Source of the DNA: Botryococcus braunii
Taxonomy: Eukaryota > Chlorophyta > Trebouxiophyceae
Length of the DNA stretch: 32,500 nucleotides
Assembly: GCA_002005505.1 (NCBI GenBank)
Contig: KV908448.1
Span: forward strand, 5,001-37,500
Reading direction: 5' to 3'
In this document: piece after piece, positions 1 to 16,136 of the stretch
Layout: the number at the start of each line of letters is the position of its first letter
Numbering within the stretch: position 1 is the first letter of the stretch
Translations under genes and position numbers: made by a program
Notes under the pieces: generated by a model
What the model saw: the letters and a program-made list of their open reading frames with translations, nothing else
What the model was told of the DNA's origin: nothing
Databases searched by the model: none

Positions 1-321
1 CCCCTCTGGACGCTCAAGATTCCAACCGAAGGACGGTGCCTCAATAATCTGGAAGTGCTGTGACAGGTCGATTGTGAGCAACGCAAGGGACTGACACCGA
101 ACAAGGGACTGAACCCACATGGCTTAGATGTCTAACAGACACAGGGAGCGGTGACTGAACCATCCACATGCCTCAGAGGCACAGGGAGGCACTGCGGCTG
201 CCTGCCTGGCCTGGCGGCACCCAGATTTAAGCTTGAATCAGCTGCCACTGGGGATGAGCAGCAGAGGCAAAGGTCCAAAGCAGTCCCGTCAGGACATATG
301 TCACATCGCAATGCAGCTTAT
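1..321. other. Spacer downstream of the ARM-repeat gene
   Basis: No gene is supported here. The stretch lies just 3' of the stop codon of the minus-strand ARM-type gene, so part of it is probably that gene's 3' UTR. I saw no repeat or strong hairpin. A short plus-strand open frame (151-399) overlaps the antisense of the ARM gene and has no recognisable features. Confidence 0.4.
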
Positions 322-2349
322 TCAACGGAACAGGGGCCAGAGGGCGTGGAGACACACCTCCCACTGCGGCTGCGTGTGAACCGGCAACACTGCCCCTGAA
401 GCTGCAGCTGCGGCCTGAGGGGCGGGACTACTGTTGAGTAGGCCATTTTTGAGCTTGAAGTCCCTCCTTGCACGGCAAAGAGCCAGCATGGCCCCGGCCA
501 GCGAGCTCTCAAGTCTGTGGATGCCTGAACTGCGGATGCCAGCAGCAGCAAGTTTTTCTGCCGCCTCGGCATCAAGCATGTCATTCGCAAGTTCAATGTG
601 CAGGCGCCCGATCTGAGCCAGCGTGTCCGCTGCGATGAGCAGGACAGTCGTGTCCGGGCTCTGCAGTTGCCTGAGAAGCAAGTCCGGAAGTATGCCGTTC
701 GCGCGCATCGCCGGGATGCCTGTCTCAAACCGCAACGCCCCAAAAAGCAGCGCCAACCCAATACTGTTTGTGTGATGCGAGTTGGCTTCTAGCGCCCTCT
801 TGAGAACTTCCGGCAAGTCGCCTCTGAGCACCTCCTCCCACTTTTCGTCCGCTTGTAGGACCAGCATTGTCTGCAGGGCCTCCATCAAGAAAGGCTGCCT
901 TTTGCTCTGGGTGGGCTCGAACAGGGGCCCCGCCGGCTCCGAAGGGTCCGTCATGTGCCGCATCAGCAAGGGGATCAACCCCGCGGTGGCGGCGGCCTTG
1001 GAGAAGGGCCTGGACGAGGACTCGATCCCAAAGTGCGCTCCGATGGCTTGGTACACCATGACCCAGGCCCTCGAGCCAGCTGGGACCTGACGCATGCACT
1101 CAACCAGATTCCGCACCAGCCTCACCGGCTTGCTGCCCAGCGGCGGCACCACTGAGGGGTGATCTTCCAGGCACAGATACCCAAGCAGGAACGCAGCTTG
1201 CCACGCTTGCGGCGGGAGAGGGTCGGCCTCAACATACGCCATGGCTGCTTTGACGAGTTTCTCCACGTGCTTATCCTCCAGCCAGTCCGAGCCGGCACAG
1301 CAGAACATGCAGAACATGATGGCCAGGGCATTGAGGCCGTCCGCGAAAGAGTCGGGCCGAATAAGGAGGTGCAGGTCCTGCGGAAGCTTTGAACTGGCTA
1401 GCGCCTTGGCGAAAGCGACTTCACGAGACTTCTCGCACCCCAGCAGTATGGCCGCGGTAAGGGCTAGGCAGGAAGCACGCGAGGGAGCGTCACGCTCTTG
1501 GCGCGCGCCGCGAGCAAGCGTTTCAGCTACACCCGTTCCTGACAGCTCTCCAGTGAAGCCCGGCAAGGCCGTGAGACAGGGCTGTGCGACCGTCCAGATG
1601 GCCGCTTCCGTAAAGATGTTCAGCGGAAGCGGGACACCAGACCCGCCGTACTCAAACTCGGGCACGGCGAGCGCTCCAGGGGGGGCCTTGGCGGGGGGAT
1701 CTCCCCGCGCCACGGCCTCGGCGAGATGCTGCAGCAGGCCCGCTTCCAGCACGAGCGCAAGCCCGCCGGCGTCGGGGATCAGGGCTTGGGACATGGTCCA
1801 CAGAGCTGCACTGCCGCAGATCACGTCCGTGTGGGATAAAAGCTGGACCAGGCCCCGTACAGCACCCCCTGCAAGCGTGGGCTCTCGCAGGTCGTTGTGC
1901 CGAAGGAGCTCCAACGTGGCCAGGGCTGCGGCGCAAGCAATGCGCGGGTCCTGGTGTTGGTATGCCGCGACCACCTGGGCCGGGCCGGTCTGGTTGGCGC
2001 AAGCAAACTCCTGCACTGCTTCTAGAAGGGGCTGGAGATTCGCAGGCCCACTTCCTGGCGCGGAAAACTCCAACAGCAGCTTCTCAAGGGGATCAAGGGG
2101 GAGATCTGTCTTCCCTCTGTCCTCACTGGGTGTGAGCCCCTTGTCTGCCCCTTGGGCTGCACCATCCCGATCCCCTGGGTCTTGACCTACAGGAGACACC
2201 TGCATCGTCTGCTGCTCACCAGCTTTGACAACTGCCGGTGCAGTTGGCATCTGTACACCTACACAGTCCCCAAACACAGTTCTGGAACATGGAACAACTC
2301 TTGTGTGGGCGCAAGTATTCACTGGGAGGGAGGGGGGGATGGAAGGCAT
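322..2349 (-). CDS. ARM/HEAT-like alpha-solenoid protein, apparently intronless
   Basis: A 675-codon open frame with strong third-position G/C. From about residue 85 to 630 it is a run of leucine/alanine-rich amphipathic helices in pairs, as in armadillo/HEAT proteins; clear examples are RGLVQLLSHTDVICGSAALW (from about 164) and LPDLLLRQLQSPDTTVLLIA (from about 555). Such solenoids are protein-binding scaffolds; I cannot name the partner or a closer family. There is no signal peptide or membrane span, and an Ala/Pro-rich tail follows the last helices. The first 33 residues look non-repetitive and UTR-like, and a second in-frame ATG at 2250 follows a plausible splice acceptor (ending GTGTACAG), so the true start may be 2250 (642 aa). 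Being intronless contrasts with its neighbours, so it could be a retrogene or one large exon of a longer gene. Confidence 0.8.
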   Translation of the reverse strand: MPSIPPSLPVNTCAHTRVVPCSRTVFGDCVGVQMPTAPAVVKAGEQQTMQVSPVGQDPGDRDGAAQGADKGLTPSEDRGKTDLPLDPLEKLLLEFSAPGSGPANLQPLLEAVQEFACANQTGPAQVVAAYQHQDPRIACAAALATLELLRHNDLREPTLAGGAVRGLVQLLSHTDVICGSAALWTMSQALIPDAGGLALVLEAGLLQHLAEAVARGDPPAKAPPGALAVPEFEYGGSGVPLPLNIFTEAAIWTVAQPCLTALPGFTGELSGTGVAETLARGARQERDAPSRASCLALTAAILLGCEKSREVAFAKALASSKLPQDLHLLIRPDSFADGLNALAIMFCMFCCAGSDWLEDKHVEKLVKAAMAYVEADPLPPQAWQAAFLLGYLCLEDHPSVVPPLGSKPVRLVRNLVECMRQVPAGSRAWVMVYQAIGAHFGIESSSRPFSKAAATAGLIPLLMRHMTDPSEPAGPLFEPTQSKRQPFLMEALQTMLVLQADEKWEEVLRGDLPEVLKRALEANSHHTNSIGLALLFGALRFETGIPAMRANGILPDLLLRQLQSPDTTVLLIAADTLAQIGRLHIELANDMLDAEAAEKLAAAGIRSSGIHRLESSLAGAMLALCRARRDFKLKNGLLNSSPAPQAAAAASGAVLPVHTQPQWEVCLHALWPLFR

Positions 2350-2537
2350 AGAGGGAACCGGAGGGAGAAAATGAGAGAAAGGGTTTACAAAAAAAGAAGT
2401 CAGGGAGGTGAGACAGGTTTCCCGTGGGGCCCCAAGGCCTGGGAGAAGGATATAAACCTCTTCTTGACCCCCAGCAGTTCTTTTACTGTATGTTGCCTAG
2501 CACATGCAGGCGTGCACACACCCCTGCCCAAGGCCCT

Positions 2538-3042
<505 letters not shown>

Positions 3043-4506
3043 CATGATTGCCCACGTGTGAAGGCAGGGACAGAGAAGAGAATGTGGATAACATATGACT
3101 TATCCACATTGTGCCAATACCAATTGGGGCTTGTAAATGCATCTCAGCACCCTTCAACTCTTTCCAAATTCAAGAAACAGCAAGCTACAGCAGAGCTTCC
3201 AACATAAATCATCGAAGTCATATCCACATTTGTAACTAAGGCGTTGTTATCACCTTAGACTGAAAGCACACGTCGATACACAGTTTAGAGCTTGAAAATT
3301 AAGTTACAGCCACAGTCCAGGCTACTAAATCAGTCGACACAGACCACAGCGAGCACAAAGCTCTTGTGCACCCTCTCTTCGGAAGCAGGTTAAAACAAGC
3401 AGGTTTCTTGAAACGGCTTGCAATGAAACCCTCGTTTTTTGAGGTTCCTGAAGTGCCTGGCCGCCTAAGCACTTCCGAGCCTTTTAACGTTGTCCGGACT
3501 CCCGAAAGCGAGAGCCGGTTTTTGTGAGCTGTGTTCTAAATGGATTTCCTAAATGATTCTCAATATGTCGTGGATGTGTTGCAACTTGCAACACAAGCTA
3601 GGATCTGTTCTCCACGAACGACGTCGAGTTCCCTGCTCCAGACCGCGGGGGACACCGCCGCGCAAGGAACCAATGGTCCCGGACCAATGGTCCGGGACCA
3701 TGCGATGCAGTGCGGAACTGCCAGTGCCACCAGGAGAGGCATTGGACTCCCCAATGGGGACTCCCCAATGGGTCCAGGTGTGCAGGGATATGTATGAGAC
3801 GAGTCTCCTTACGCCGTGCGTGATTAGGAAAGAAAGAGGAGCCCTGAACTCCCACCCCTATACTCCGGGCAGTTTGACCGCTTGGCTACAACCTCCCTCG
3901 GGTATATAACTCGACTAATACGGAAGACCTCATTCGTGATTGTTCGTCGTCGTTCGGTTTACGAGGGCGCTCCAGCTTTCTGTTGGTAGGGAGCTGCCTT
4001 TGCCGGGTCAGGTGTTGGCTCTCACTACTGCACCCGTGTTAGAAAAATGGACACTAACATGTATACCTTAGGTATTTGAGCAATATGTTGGGCCATTTCA
4101 TATTAGCATCTTTGTGAGCCACATCAATTCATTTCAAGGCTTTATAAGACTTACAATACTCATAAACAATAGAGTACAGTCATATTTCACTTGGGTGTGT
4201 TTGTACTGTATGGTACTTTAAGGGTAAATGACACTCATAGTGATTTATAGGGGCCATGGTACAATTTCGGCCTGTTTCTGCCAGTTTTCTAGTAAGGTAT
4301 ACTCATTCCGGATCTCATCGATCGTGAGACTTTAAGTCCTGCGGTCCTCGGTGTTTGATTCGAAACTTGTATCGGTTGTGAGTTAAAGTTCCGAGTCACT
4401 TACATTCGAGACAATCTTCGACCGAGATTCGTAGTGTTCATCGACGACCATGTCGAATCATAAGGTACATTGAAATTCCAGTGCATAGTACTGATGGCAT
4501 GCAAAC
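3043..4506. other. Spacer, no gene seen
   Basis: AT-richer, non-repetitive DNA with many stops in all frames. It holds a perfect 13-bp hairpin at 3673-3701, a 14-bp tandem repeat (GGACTCCCCAATGG, twice) at about 3745-3772, and a TATA-like string (GGTATATAA) at about 3901. Open frames around 3540-3909 are short and overlap on both strands without recognisable content. Confidence 0.5.
3673..3701. repeat. Perfect 13-bp inverted repeat with 3-nt loop
   Basis: The left arm ATGGTCCCGGACC (3673-3685) and right arm GGTCCGGGACCAT (3689-3701) are exact reverse complements separated by AAT. It is GC-rich and would form a stable hairpin or cruciform. No adjacent gene explains it. Confidence 0.9.
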
Positions 4507-4620
4507 TTGATCGTGCCCGTACGCTTTCAAGATCTGGAGTTGCAAACCTGTCAGGAGGCTAATAAATATGCAGTCTCCTTAGTTAGTATAAATAAGGAGT
4601 GCTCTTACAGGCCAGACAGT

Positions 4621-4731
4621 TCTGAGTTCCCTTATCAGACTCCTGTGCCGTTTGCTTGGTCGTGTTTCGTCCACTTCTGCAAGCTTTTGTTTGAGCACAG
4701 TTCACCAACTCTAAAGAGTGTGATTCACAGG
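4621..4731. repeat. 111-bp direct repeat, copy 1
   Basis: Identical by eye to 4770-4880 (offset 149 bp). The copies are separated by a 38-bp AT-rich spacer at 4732-4769. A 75-codon plus-strand open frame (4507-4734) runs into this copy and ends just after it; I do not recognise its product. Confidence 0.93.
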
Positions 4732-4769
4732 TGATTGCAACATCATTAGTTAGTTGTTATTGTAATAGG

Positions 4770-4880
4770 TCTGAGTTCCCTTATCAGACTCCTGTGCCGT
4801 TTGCTTGGTCGTGTTTCGTCCACTTCTGCAAGCTTTTGTTTGAGCACAGTTCACCAACTCTAAAGAGTGTGATTCACAGG
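4770..4880. repeat. 111-bp direct repeat, copy 2
   Basis: Second copy of the 4621-4731 repeat, with no mismatch seen, so the duplication is recent or maintained. It ends just before the retroelement-like relic begins. Confidence 0.93.
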
Positions 4881-4886
4881 GAGTAA

Positions 4887-5391
4887 CATTTAACTTCAAA
4901 TTCTGCAAAGTTTATTTTGATGATGCCATTACACGAAAATACCCGAAATTGGTGATATGGGACTGGGATAGTGGGCGTGACTTGTTTATTGAGGTGGAAG
5001 GGACCTTCCCGTTGGCTTCTTCACACCGGGGGGCATATGTACCAGGAAGTGACTGTTGCTCAGGCAGCGGCTCGTAAGATGGTTGCGTAAAGGGACATTC
5101 TGCCCCATCAAGGCCCCAGGGTGACCTTTTGGCATTTTGCTTTTGATGTGTTTGGGGGGTTGCATGACGATGCGGTAGACTTTATGGCTCGCTTGCAGGG
5201 CACATATGTGTATGGTTGTTCATGCTTCGGTTTTTCATGACAGATTAGTTTACTATTCGATTAATAGGAAGGGGGATTTTGCTATCGCACAGGCCATGGG
5301 TCGGCAGCTTGCGACTCGACTGCTTATGTGGGCTGAAAAATTCTTCACCCCAACTCGACTTGGGGGTTTTAGGGGTAGGTTTCGTTCTTAG
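4887..5391 (+). pseudogene. Decayed C-terminal end of a retroelement-type polyprotein
   Basis: Three plus-strand open segments in different frames read as one broken protein. The first (4887 to about 5027) contains a PKLVIWDWDSGRDLFIEVEG block resembling a PD-(D/E)xK-like core. The second (about 5031-5195) carries an AAARK motif, then FAFDVFGGLHDDAVDFMARL after an in-frame stop. The third (about 5200-5391) has INRKGDFAIAQAMGRQLATR. From memory, that order (D-h-D/E-V core, Ala-rich helix with basic residues, hydrophobic F-x-FG block, final helix with a Q/R-rich motif) recalls the C-terminus of algal and invertebrate reverse-transcriptase ORFs. Two frameshifts (one in a G run near 5030) and one internal stop show it is dead. 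No reverse-transcriptase core is present, consistent with a 5'-truncated insertion. Assignment to a retroelement is inference; that it was coding is fairly clear. Confidence 0.5.
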
Positions 5392-5912
5392 GTTTTGTGT
5401 CGGGCACGGTTGTAACGAATGGAACTAGACAAGAAGGGCTCTGAACATGAATAAACAAGCTATGGTATTGGTATGATCATGATGATTTCGGATTGTATTC
5501 AGGGTGAGACCAGTACAGTGATACCTAACGGACCTGTAGTTGTTATTACTTTAGAATTGTAGCCCATAAATGGCACGGTTAGCTAGGTGAAGCGCACGCA
5601 GAATACGTTATGACTCCTATCAGCGTATCAGGCGTGTGAGTGTGTGGGTCAGCACATTTAGATGACCACGTGATTAACTCGTGTGCAAGGTCTAGATGAA
5701 AGACTGATGGGTCCACCTTGCGATTGAATGAAAGGCTGGAACAACAAGAACTAACGACTGCGCCAAGGACATGCTTACTGGGCTAAATGCGCTCTGGAAA
5801 CCTATTTTATGATAAACACACGACCGTTTGCTTATAATCTATTTCACGTCTCGTCTAAGCACCCTTCATTTCAAACCCAGAACTGCTGACTTCACAGGAG
5901 CCATAACAGCCG
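5392..5912. other. Spacer 3' of the heme lyase gene
   Basis: No gene, hairpin or simple repeat recognised. It separates the plus-strand retroelement relic from the stop codon of the minus-strand heme lyase gene and probably includes that gene's 3' UTR. Confidence 0.4.
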
Positions 5913-11382
<5,470 letters not shown>

Positions 11383-12032
11383 AATCGTGTTCCAATACGA
11401 GAGATCTGTTCTATAAGATATCACGTTAGTCCCTTTTGTTCCTCACGAGTTCCACCCATGTCTACCTATCGCAGCATCACGTCCGTCTCAAGCAACACTA
11501 CGAAAACATATTTTTTGACGGATATATGATACGTACTTGTGTCCTTAGCAAAGTCAGCCTGTGACCAGAGTAAAAAGTGTAACCTTCGTCAGCTCTGGAA
11601 CTCCAATAAGATCGCAAACGACAACACTGGTGACAGAAACAGAATAGAGACGCCCTAAAATAAGATGTGCTATGGAATAGGATCAGAAATAAGTTTTTCA
11701 CATTTCCTATCATACACATTTTGGGAGAACGGAGTCTCTATCGTACCATCTACGGGTGCCGTACAGTGATCGTTGACCGTCATATGCAACTGGGATGATG
11801 CAAGCTTCCCGCTCCTTTAAAGAACTTTTCCCATTCGATTTATGTAGATTTTGAAAAGTTGCTATATATCTTTTCGTACGTAAGCACATACCTGTTTTAT
11901 GGAAGGAACGGGATAGTACTAACCGGCTTACAGGATCTTGGCTGCATTTGTTCTTGCCTGCATCAGCTAGAGTTCCAAGGTCATATGGGAAACTAACATT
12001 AATATGTCATTCTGGATTCTGGGTTCGCAAGC
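11383..12032. promoter_or_regulatory. Divergent intergenic region between heme lyase and uS17
   Basis: A 650-bp region between the first ATG of the minus-strand heme lyase (11382) and that of the plus-strand uS17 gene (12033). It must hold both promoters and 5' UTRs. It has AT-rich stretches, including a TATATAT string near 11863, but I see no motif that sets a start site. Unlike most spacers here it has no microsatellite. Confidence 0.45.
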
Positions 12033-12696
12033 ATGCAGACCTTTGTGGGCAAGGTGCGTCTGGTTGGGTGTCTACCGTCGTGACAGATAATAGTTAACGT
12101 ACTCTACTGACAAAGCCCTTGTACAGGTGGTGTCGAACAAGATGCAGAAATCTATTTTGGTTGCAGTCAGCAGATGGGCAGTGATACCAAAGTATAAGCT
12201 GAGGGTTGTCAGAACCAAGAAGTTCATGGTACGTCCCTGCTGAGATTCTGGTGTTTTCTCATCATTCTTATTGATCTTGCAAACCAGTACACGTGGTGTT
12301 CAACACACAGTACACATATAGGTCATTGCTGTATATTAGTCCATTCTCCTATGCTTTGCAGGCACACGATGAAAAGCAAGAGTGCAACATAGGAGATATG
12401 GTTCGCATTCAAAGCTGCAGGTGCGAACGATAGGAATTATAAAATCTGTAAAAATGAGTGCTCCAAGTATCAGTTTATTGAGCCGTCGCTTACATGGTGT
12501 GCTGATATTGAACTGACATCAAATGGATTTGTTGAGCAGGCCCCTCAGCAAGAGGAAAGCATTTACTGTGACGCAGATAATGCAGCGAGCTCGAATTTAT
12601 GAGGCTATAACCCCAGCAGCTCAAAACCAAGCCACTGAGACCCCTGCAAAAGGCTTTGTTACTGCAGCACGAGGGTTTGCTGCTTCGGCTCTGTAG
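12033..12696 (+). CDS. Small ribosomal subunit protein uS17, bacterial type, probably mitochondrial
   Basis: Primary 16S-type rRNA-binding protein of the organellar small subunit. Four exons: 12033-12053, 12127-12228, 12362-12420, 12540-12696, all GT-AG with matching phases, giving 112 aa. Landmarks: MQTFVGKVVSNKMQKSILVAV (opening), PKYKLRVVRTKKFMAHDE (bacterial uS17 core), CNIGDMVRIQSCRPLSKRK (the nearly invariant GD-V-RI-CRPLSK block, completed across intron 3 by a split Arg codon). The C-terminus adds about 40 Ala/Thr-rich residues. The first coding exon is only 7 codons; an in-frame stop lies upstream, so this ATG is the start unless another 5' exon exists. With no transit-like presequence I favour the mitochondrial over the plastid ribosome, but that is inference. 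Confidence 0.92.
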
Positions 12697-14439
12697 GCCA
12701 CAGTCTTTCTCATTATGGCGTTGTCCATCAAAACCAAGGTGTAAAAGGACGATCACAGTTGGTGGTTGGAATGCTGAGCTGCTACGCAAACCTTCGTCCA
12801 CAAAAATGACCATTGCAAAAGGTATTGCAGTACAGGTTGAGGAACGTTAGTTTTGTTCCATGCACAGCCCATGGACTGAGCGGCAGGAACAGCCTTCTGA
12901 ATTTTGCTTTTATTCCAATGGCCATCTGGGGAGTGGGTACAACGGAAGTGAATCAGGGTAGCTGAGTACCCAGTGTTGTGATGCCTGAAGGCTGCTGATC
13001 CTAGAGAACAAGTAAAGCAGTAGTGGAGGCTGTTCTGCAAGGTGCTGAACAGAGACGATTTTCGACTGGAAGGGTTAGTTTCGGTTTTTGGAGAGTACCG
13101 AAGCTTTCTTGACAAGCCTCTTTGGAAGGGGAGTGGCTGCGAAAATGGCACTTACAAGCTGCAAAGCGCTGGCAGAGCCACCACTGCTTGTATCTCCAGA
13201 CACAAGATGAGCCTGGCCAAAGATCAAGCATGTGGTTATATTTGAAGAGACGATGCACGAGGACAAAATTAAAGGCGTGGGCACCCTAATGGGCCCCGCA
13301 AGGACGGGGTTTGACTGAAAGATGTAAAGGGTTTTGTTGCTGCAGCCCAGATCGGTTGTTTTGATGTTTTTTGATAATGGCTAGAAAATGTTTGGGATGG
13401 CCCCTTGTGAAGTGTGGAACGCCCTTTCCTGCTGATACCTGGTGGCCAGCTCGTACCCTGCGACACTAGTGCTCAAGATTCCTGTTGCCATAAGCTGATG
13501 GCCATGCCTTGACATGATCATAACAAGGTAACGTTTCTTATTTTTTTGCCGCACCAGGCCTCTTGTCGTGTCCTACCAGACAGTGGTTGGCCAGAATCAC
13601 AGGAATTGCTTAAGGGACGGGGGTCACCCTTCTTCAAGAAAGTGTGAGTAGAGCATTGGGTATTATCTGTCTGCAATGTACAACTGTCACCCCCTCATGC
13701 TGGGGATAGGCTCCTATAAGCATCGAGATGCTAAAGGGATCGAACTGCTTCATATGGATTCAGGTCGTCGGACGTCTCTGTGAAGATATGGTAATTTTCA
13801 AGGACACACTTGTCACTGGGTGGGGCAAAGACACTTGCTATGCCGGTTGACTTTATTGAACTAACTTTTGCATCACTTGTGGGGAGGTTCACCAGCACCT
13901 CATGCTAAATGAAAATACAGATGAAACGGATTCCCCTCCTCTTACATCTGTGATATCTGCCTCCCTTTGGGTTCCCCCTATGATTTTGATGCAACAAGTT
14001 TTTAAATATTGTTAACCTACAACTGGCCTGGAGTTTGCATCTGTAGGTTCTGGTTCGTGGTCTACCAACTCAAGCACGGCGACTTGATGTTCAAGGTAGA
14101 GAAGAACTGAATAACCAGACGGCCAATAATCAGACTGGCAGCTGCTAAAATTCAGAGCAGAACTGATTATAAATGGTGTGCAACAATGCAAATCAAGTTT
14201 TTTTTTCGGACTAAATAAGTTGGCCATTAAATGCGTTTGCAATGCGTTTAGAGCTTCCCCAGCATGCGATTTCATGCATATATGCTTTGAAATCGAATAA
14301 ATTGAAACATATGCTTTTTTTGTATATACAACTTTCAAGTATATAAAGAGGATTTCAACGACCTCTGCTTAATTTGAAAGGAGTCAAGGGGAAGGGAAGC
14401 GGGCAGAGTCTGACAGTTGAGCATAGTTTTTAATGGTTG

Positions 14440-14551
<112 letters not shown>

Positions 14552-14610
14552 ACAATCACTCAATAGGTTTGCTAAATTTGTATTTTAAACATTCGAATAA
14601 GATATTTAGT

Positions 14611-14643
14611 ATTAAGAGTGAAGCTTATCCTAACCGCACACCA
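14611..14643. repeat. Dispersed 33-bp repeat, copy 1
   Basis: Matches 30385-30417 at 31 of 33 positions (both differences C/T). The core is GTGAAGC-TATCCTAACCGCA. Both copies lie within about 70 bp of a long (GT)n tract. Confidence 0.8.
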
Positions 14644-14976
14644 GGAATCGAATAAGGTTATTTCACTATTCCCTTCAAACACTGCCTAGTCAGACTGCCC
14701 GTGACCCACGGGGATGCGAAGCGGTTGCTACCGACTTATCTTCGGCTCGGTCATCAGAGGTAGCTCGACTGCAAGAACATCCCTCGTCTAATAGATGTCA
14801 TATACCAATACATAATTGCTTTAGAAGCATTTTAAAGGAGTGATTGAGGTAGCGTTGCACCAAGCACGGTGGGGCAAGGGAGATTTCGACCACAAGGTCA
14901 TATTCAAGAAACTTCAACGATTCAGATATAACGCCCGGTGTAATTCTCGTTTCTAGACGATCTCGTAGGAATTTAT

Positions 14977-16070
14977 ATGGATGTTTATGTGGCTAACATA
15001 AGGCCGTACAGTGGGTTAGTAACGGGACCAAGCAGGACGAACGTTTGGAGCCGCGGGTTCCTTCAACACAGAAGTAAACGAGTGAAGAGAATATGTCATG
15101 CAAACTCAGACTGGGAGACCGGTGAGCAGACGCTCCGAAGGCCAGTTGTACCAAAAGCTCCACCTTCCTTTGCTCCGCCACCGCCTCCTCCTCCACCGGC
15201 CCTTCCACCAGCCCCTATTCCCCCTCCACCGCCACCTGGGGTTGGAGATCGTGGGGTGCGTATTCTTGCATGTTACAATTAGATGATAACTTCTTTATGC
15301 GCTGATCTTGGAGTCCTCTAGGGGACAAGCCCTCTGGTGATATGGCTGTTCCTGCCTTACTTTTTCCTGCTGGATTCTAAGCATCCCACTTTGCTCGGGT
15401 TAAATCAGCTGAAATAATTCCTTCAAATGAAAGACAATGGGGCTTTGGGGATTAGGGATTGGGCAGGCGGCAGCAGTTGGTGTGGGGTGCGGCTGCGGGA
15501 GCCTTTTTGATATGTCTATTAACAGCGGGGCCCTTCCCCGAAGTTGATGACCCACCCCCTGGTCCAGCACGATATGTGGTGAGTACCCATTATTCTTGCA
15601 GTTTGTAGACTGAAAAACAATGCCTCTGACTCACATGCGTCTAGAAGGTGCAGCTGAATTTGAGGTCATCACAAACTTCGGGGTCAGAGATTTCATGTGG
15701 CATTAGACTGCAGTAATAAATACTTAGCTCGGAACTCGTGATGTTCATGCTTCAGAAAATTTGCTATTTATTGGTATTGTCAAGTACATTAAGTTGGTGC
15801 TCTTGGTATGCCAGTATCCGATGCGGGAGGGATATGGCACAGAACCAGCAAACATCTTCGTTCCCCGGCCGTCGGGGGGCAACCCGCTTGTTCTTCATTT
15901 TGAAAGAAGCACACCGGCTGCTATTGTTTTTGAAGATCCGTCAATTCGGCAGACTTTCATTTTACCCCTGCCCTTCTTGGTACGCCCTTCTTGTCTTTGA
16001 AACCCTCTTGTATTTTTGCCTATTAGAACAATAATTGTTCTTGTACCTTAGGGCCTGGACATTTTGAATG

Positions 16071-16136
<66 letters not shown>

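Noticed and set aside
1241..2185. A 314-codon plus-strand frame
   Set aside because: It lies antisense to the ARM gene and reflects that gene's GC-rich third positions. Its Ser/Ala/Arg-rich content has no domain.
3901..4060. TATA-like string followed by a terminal-repeat-like sequence, considered as an LTR
   Set aside because: No second copy, no TG...CA ends and no primer-binding site could be seen in the window.
12490..13258. Overlapping frames of 60-130 codons on both strands after uS17
   Set aside because: No conserved peptides and no matching splice phases; 12656-12850 starts within uS17 exon 4 in another frame.
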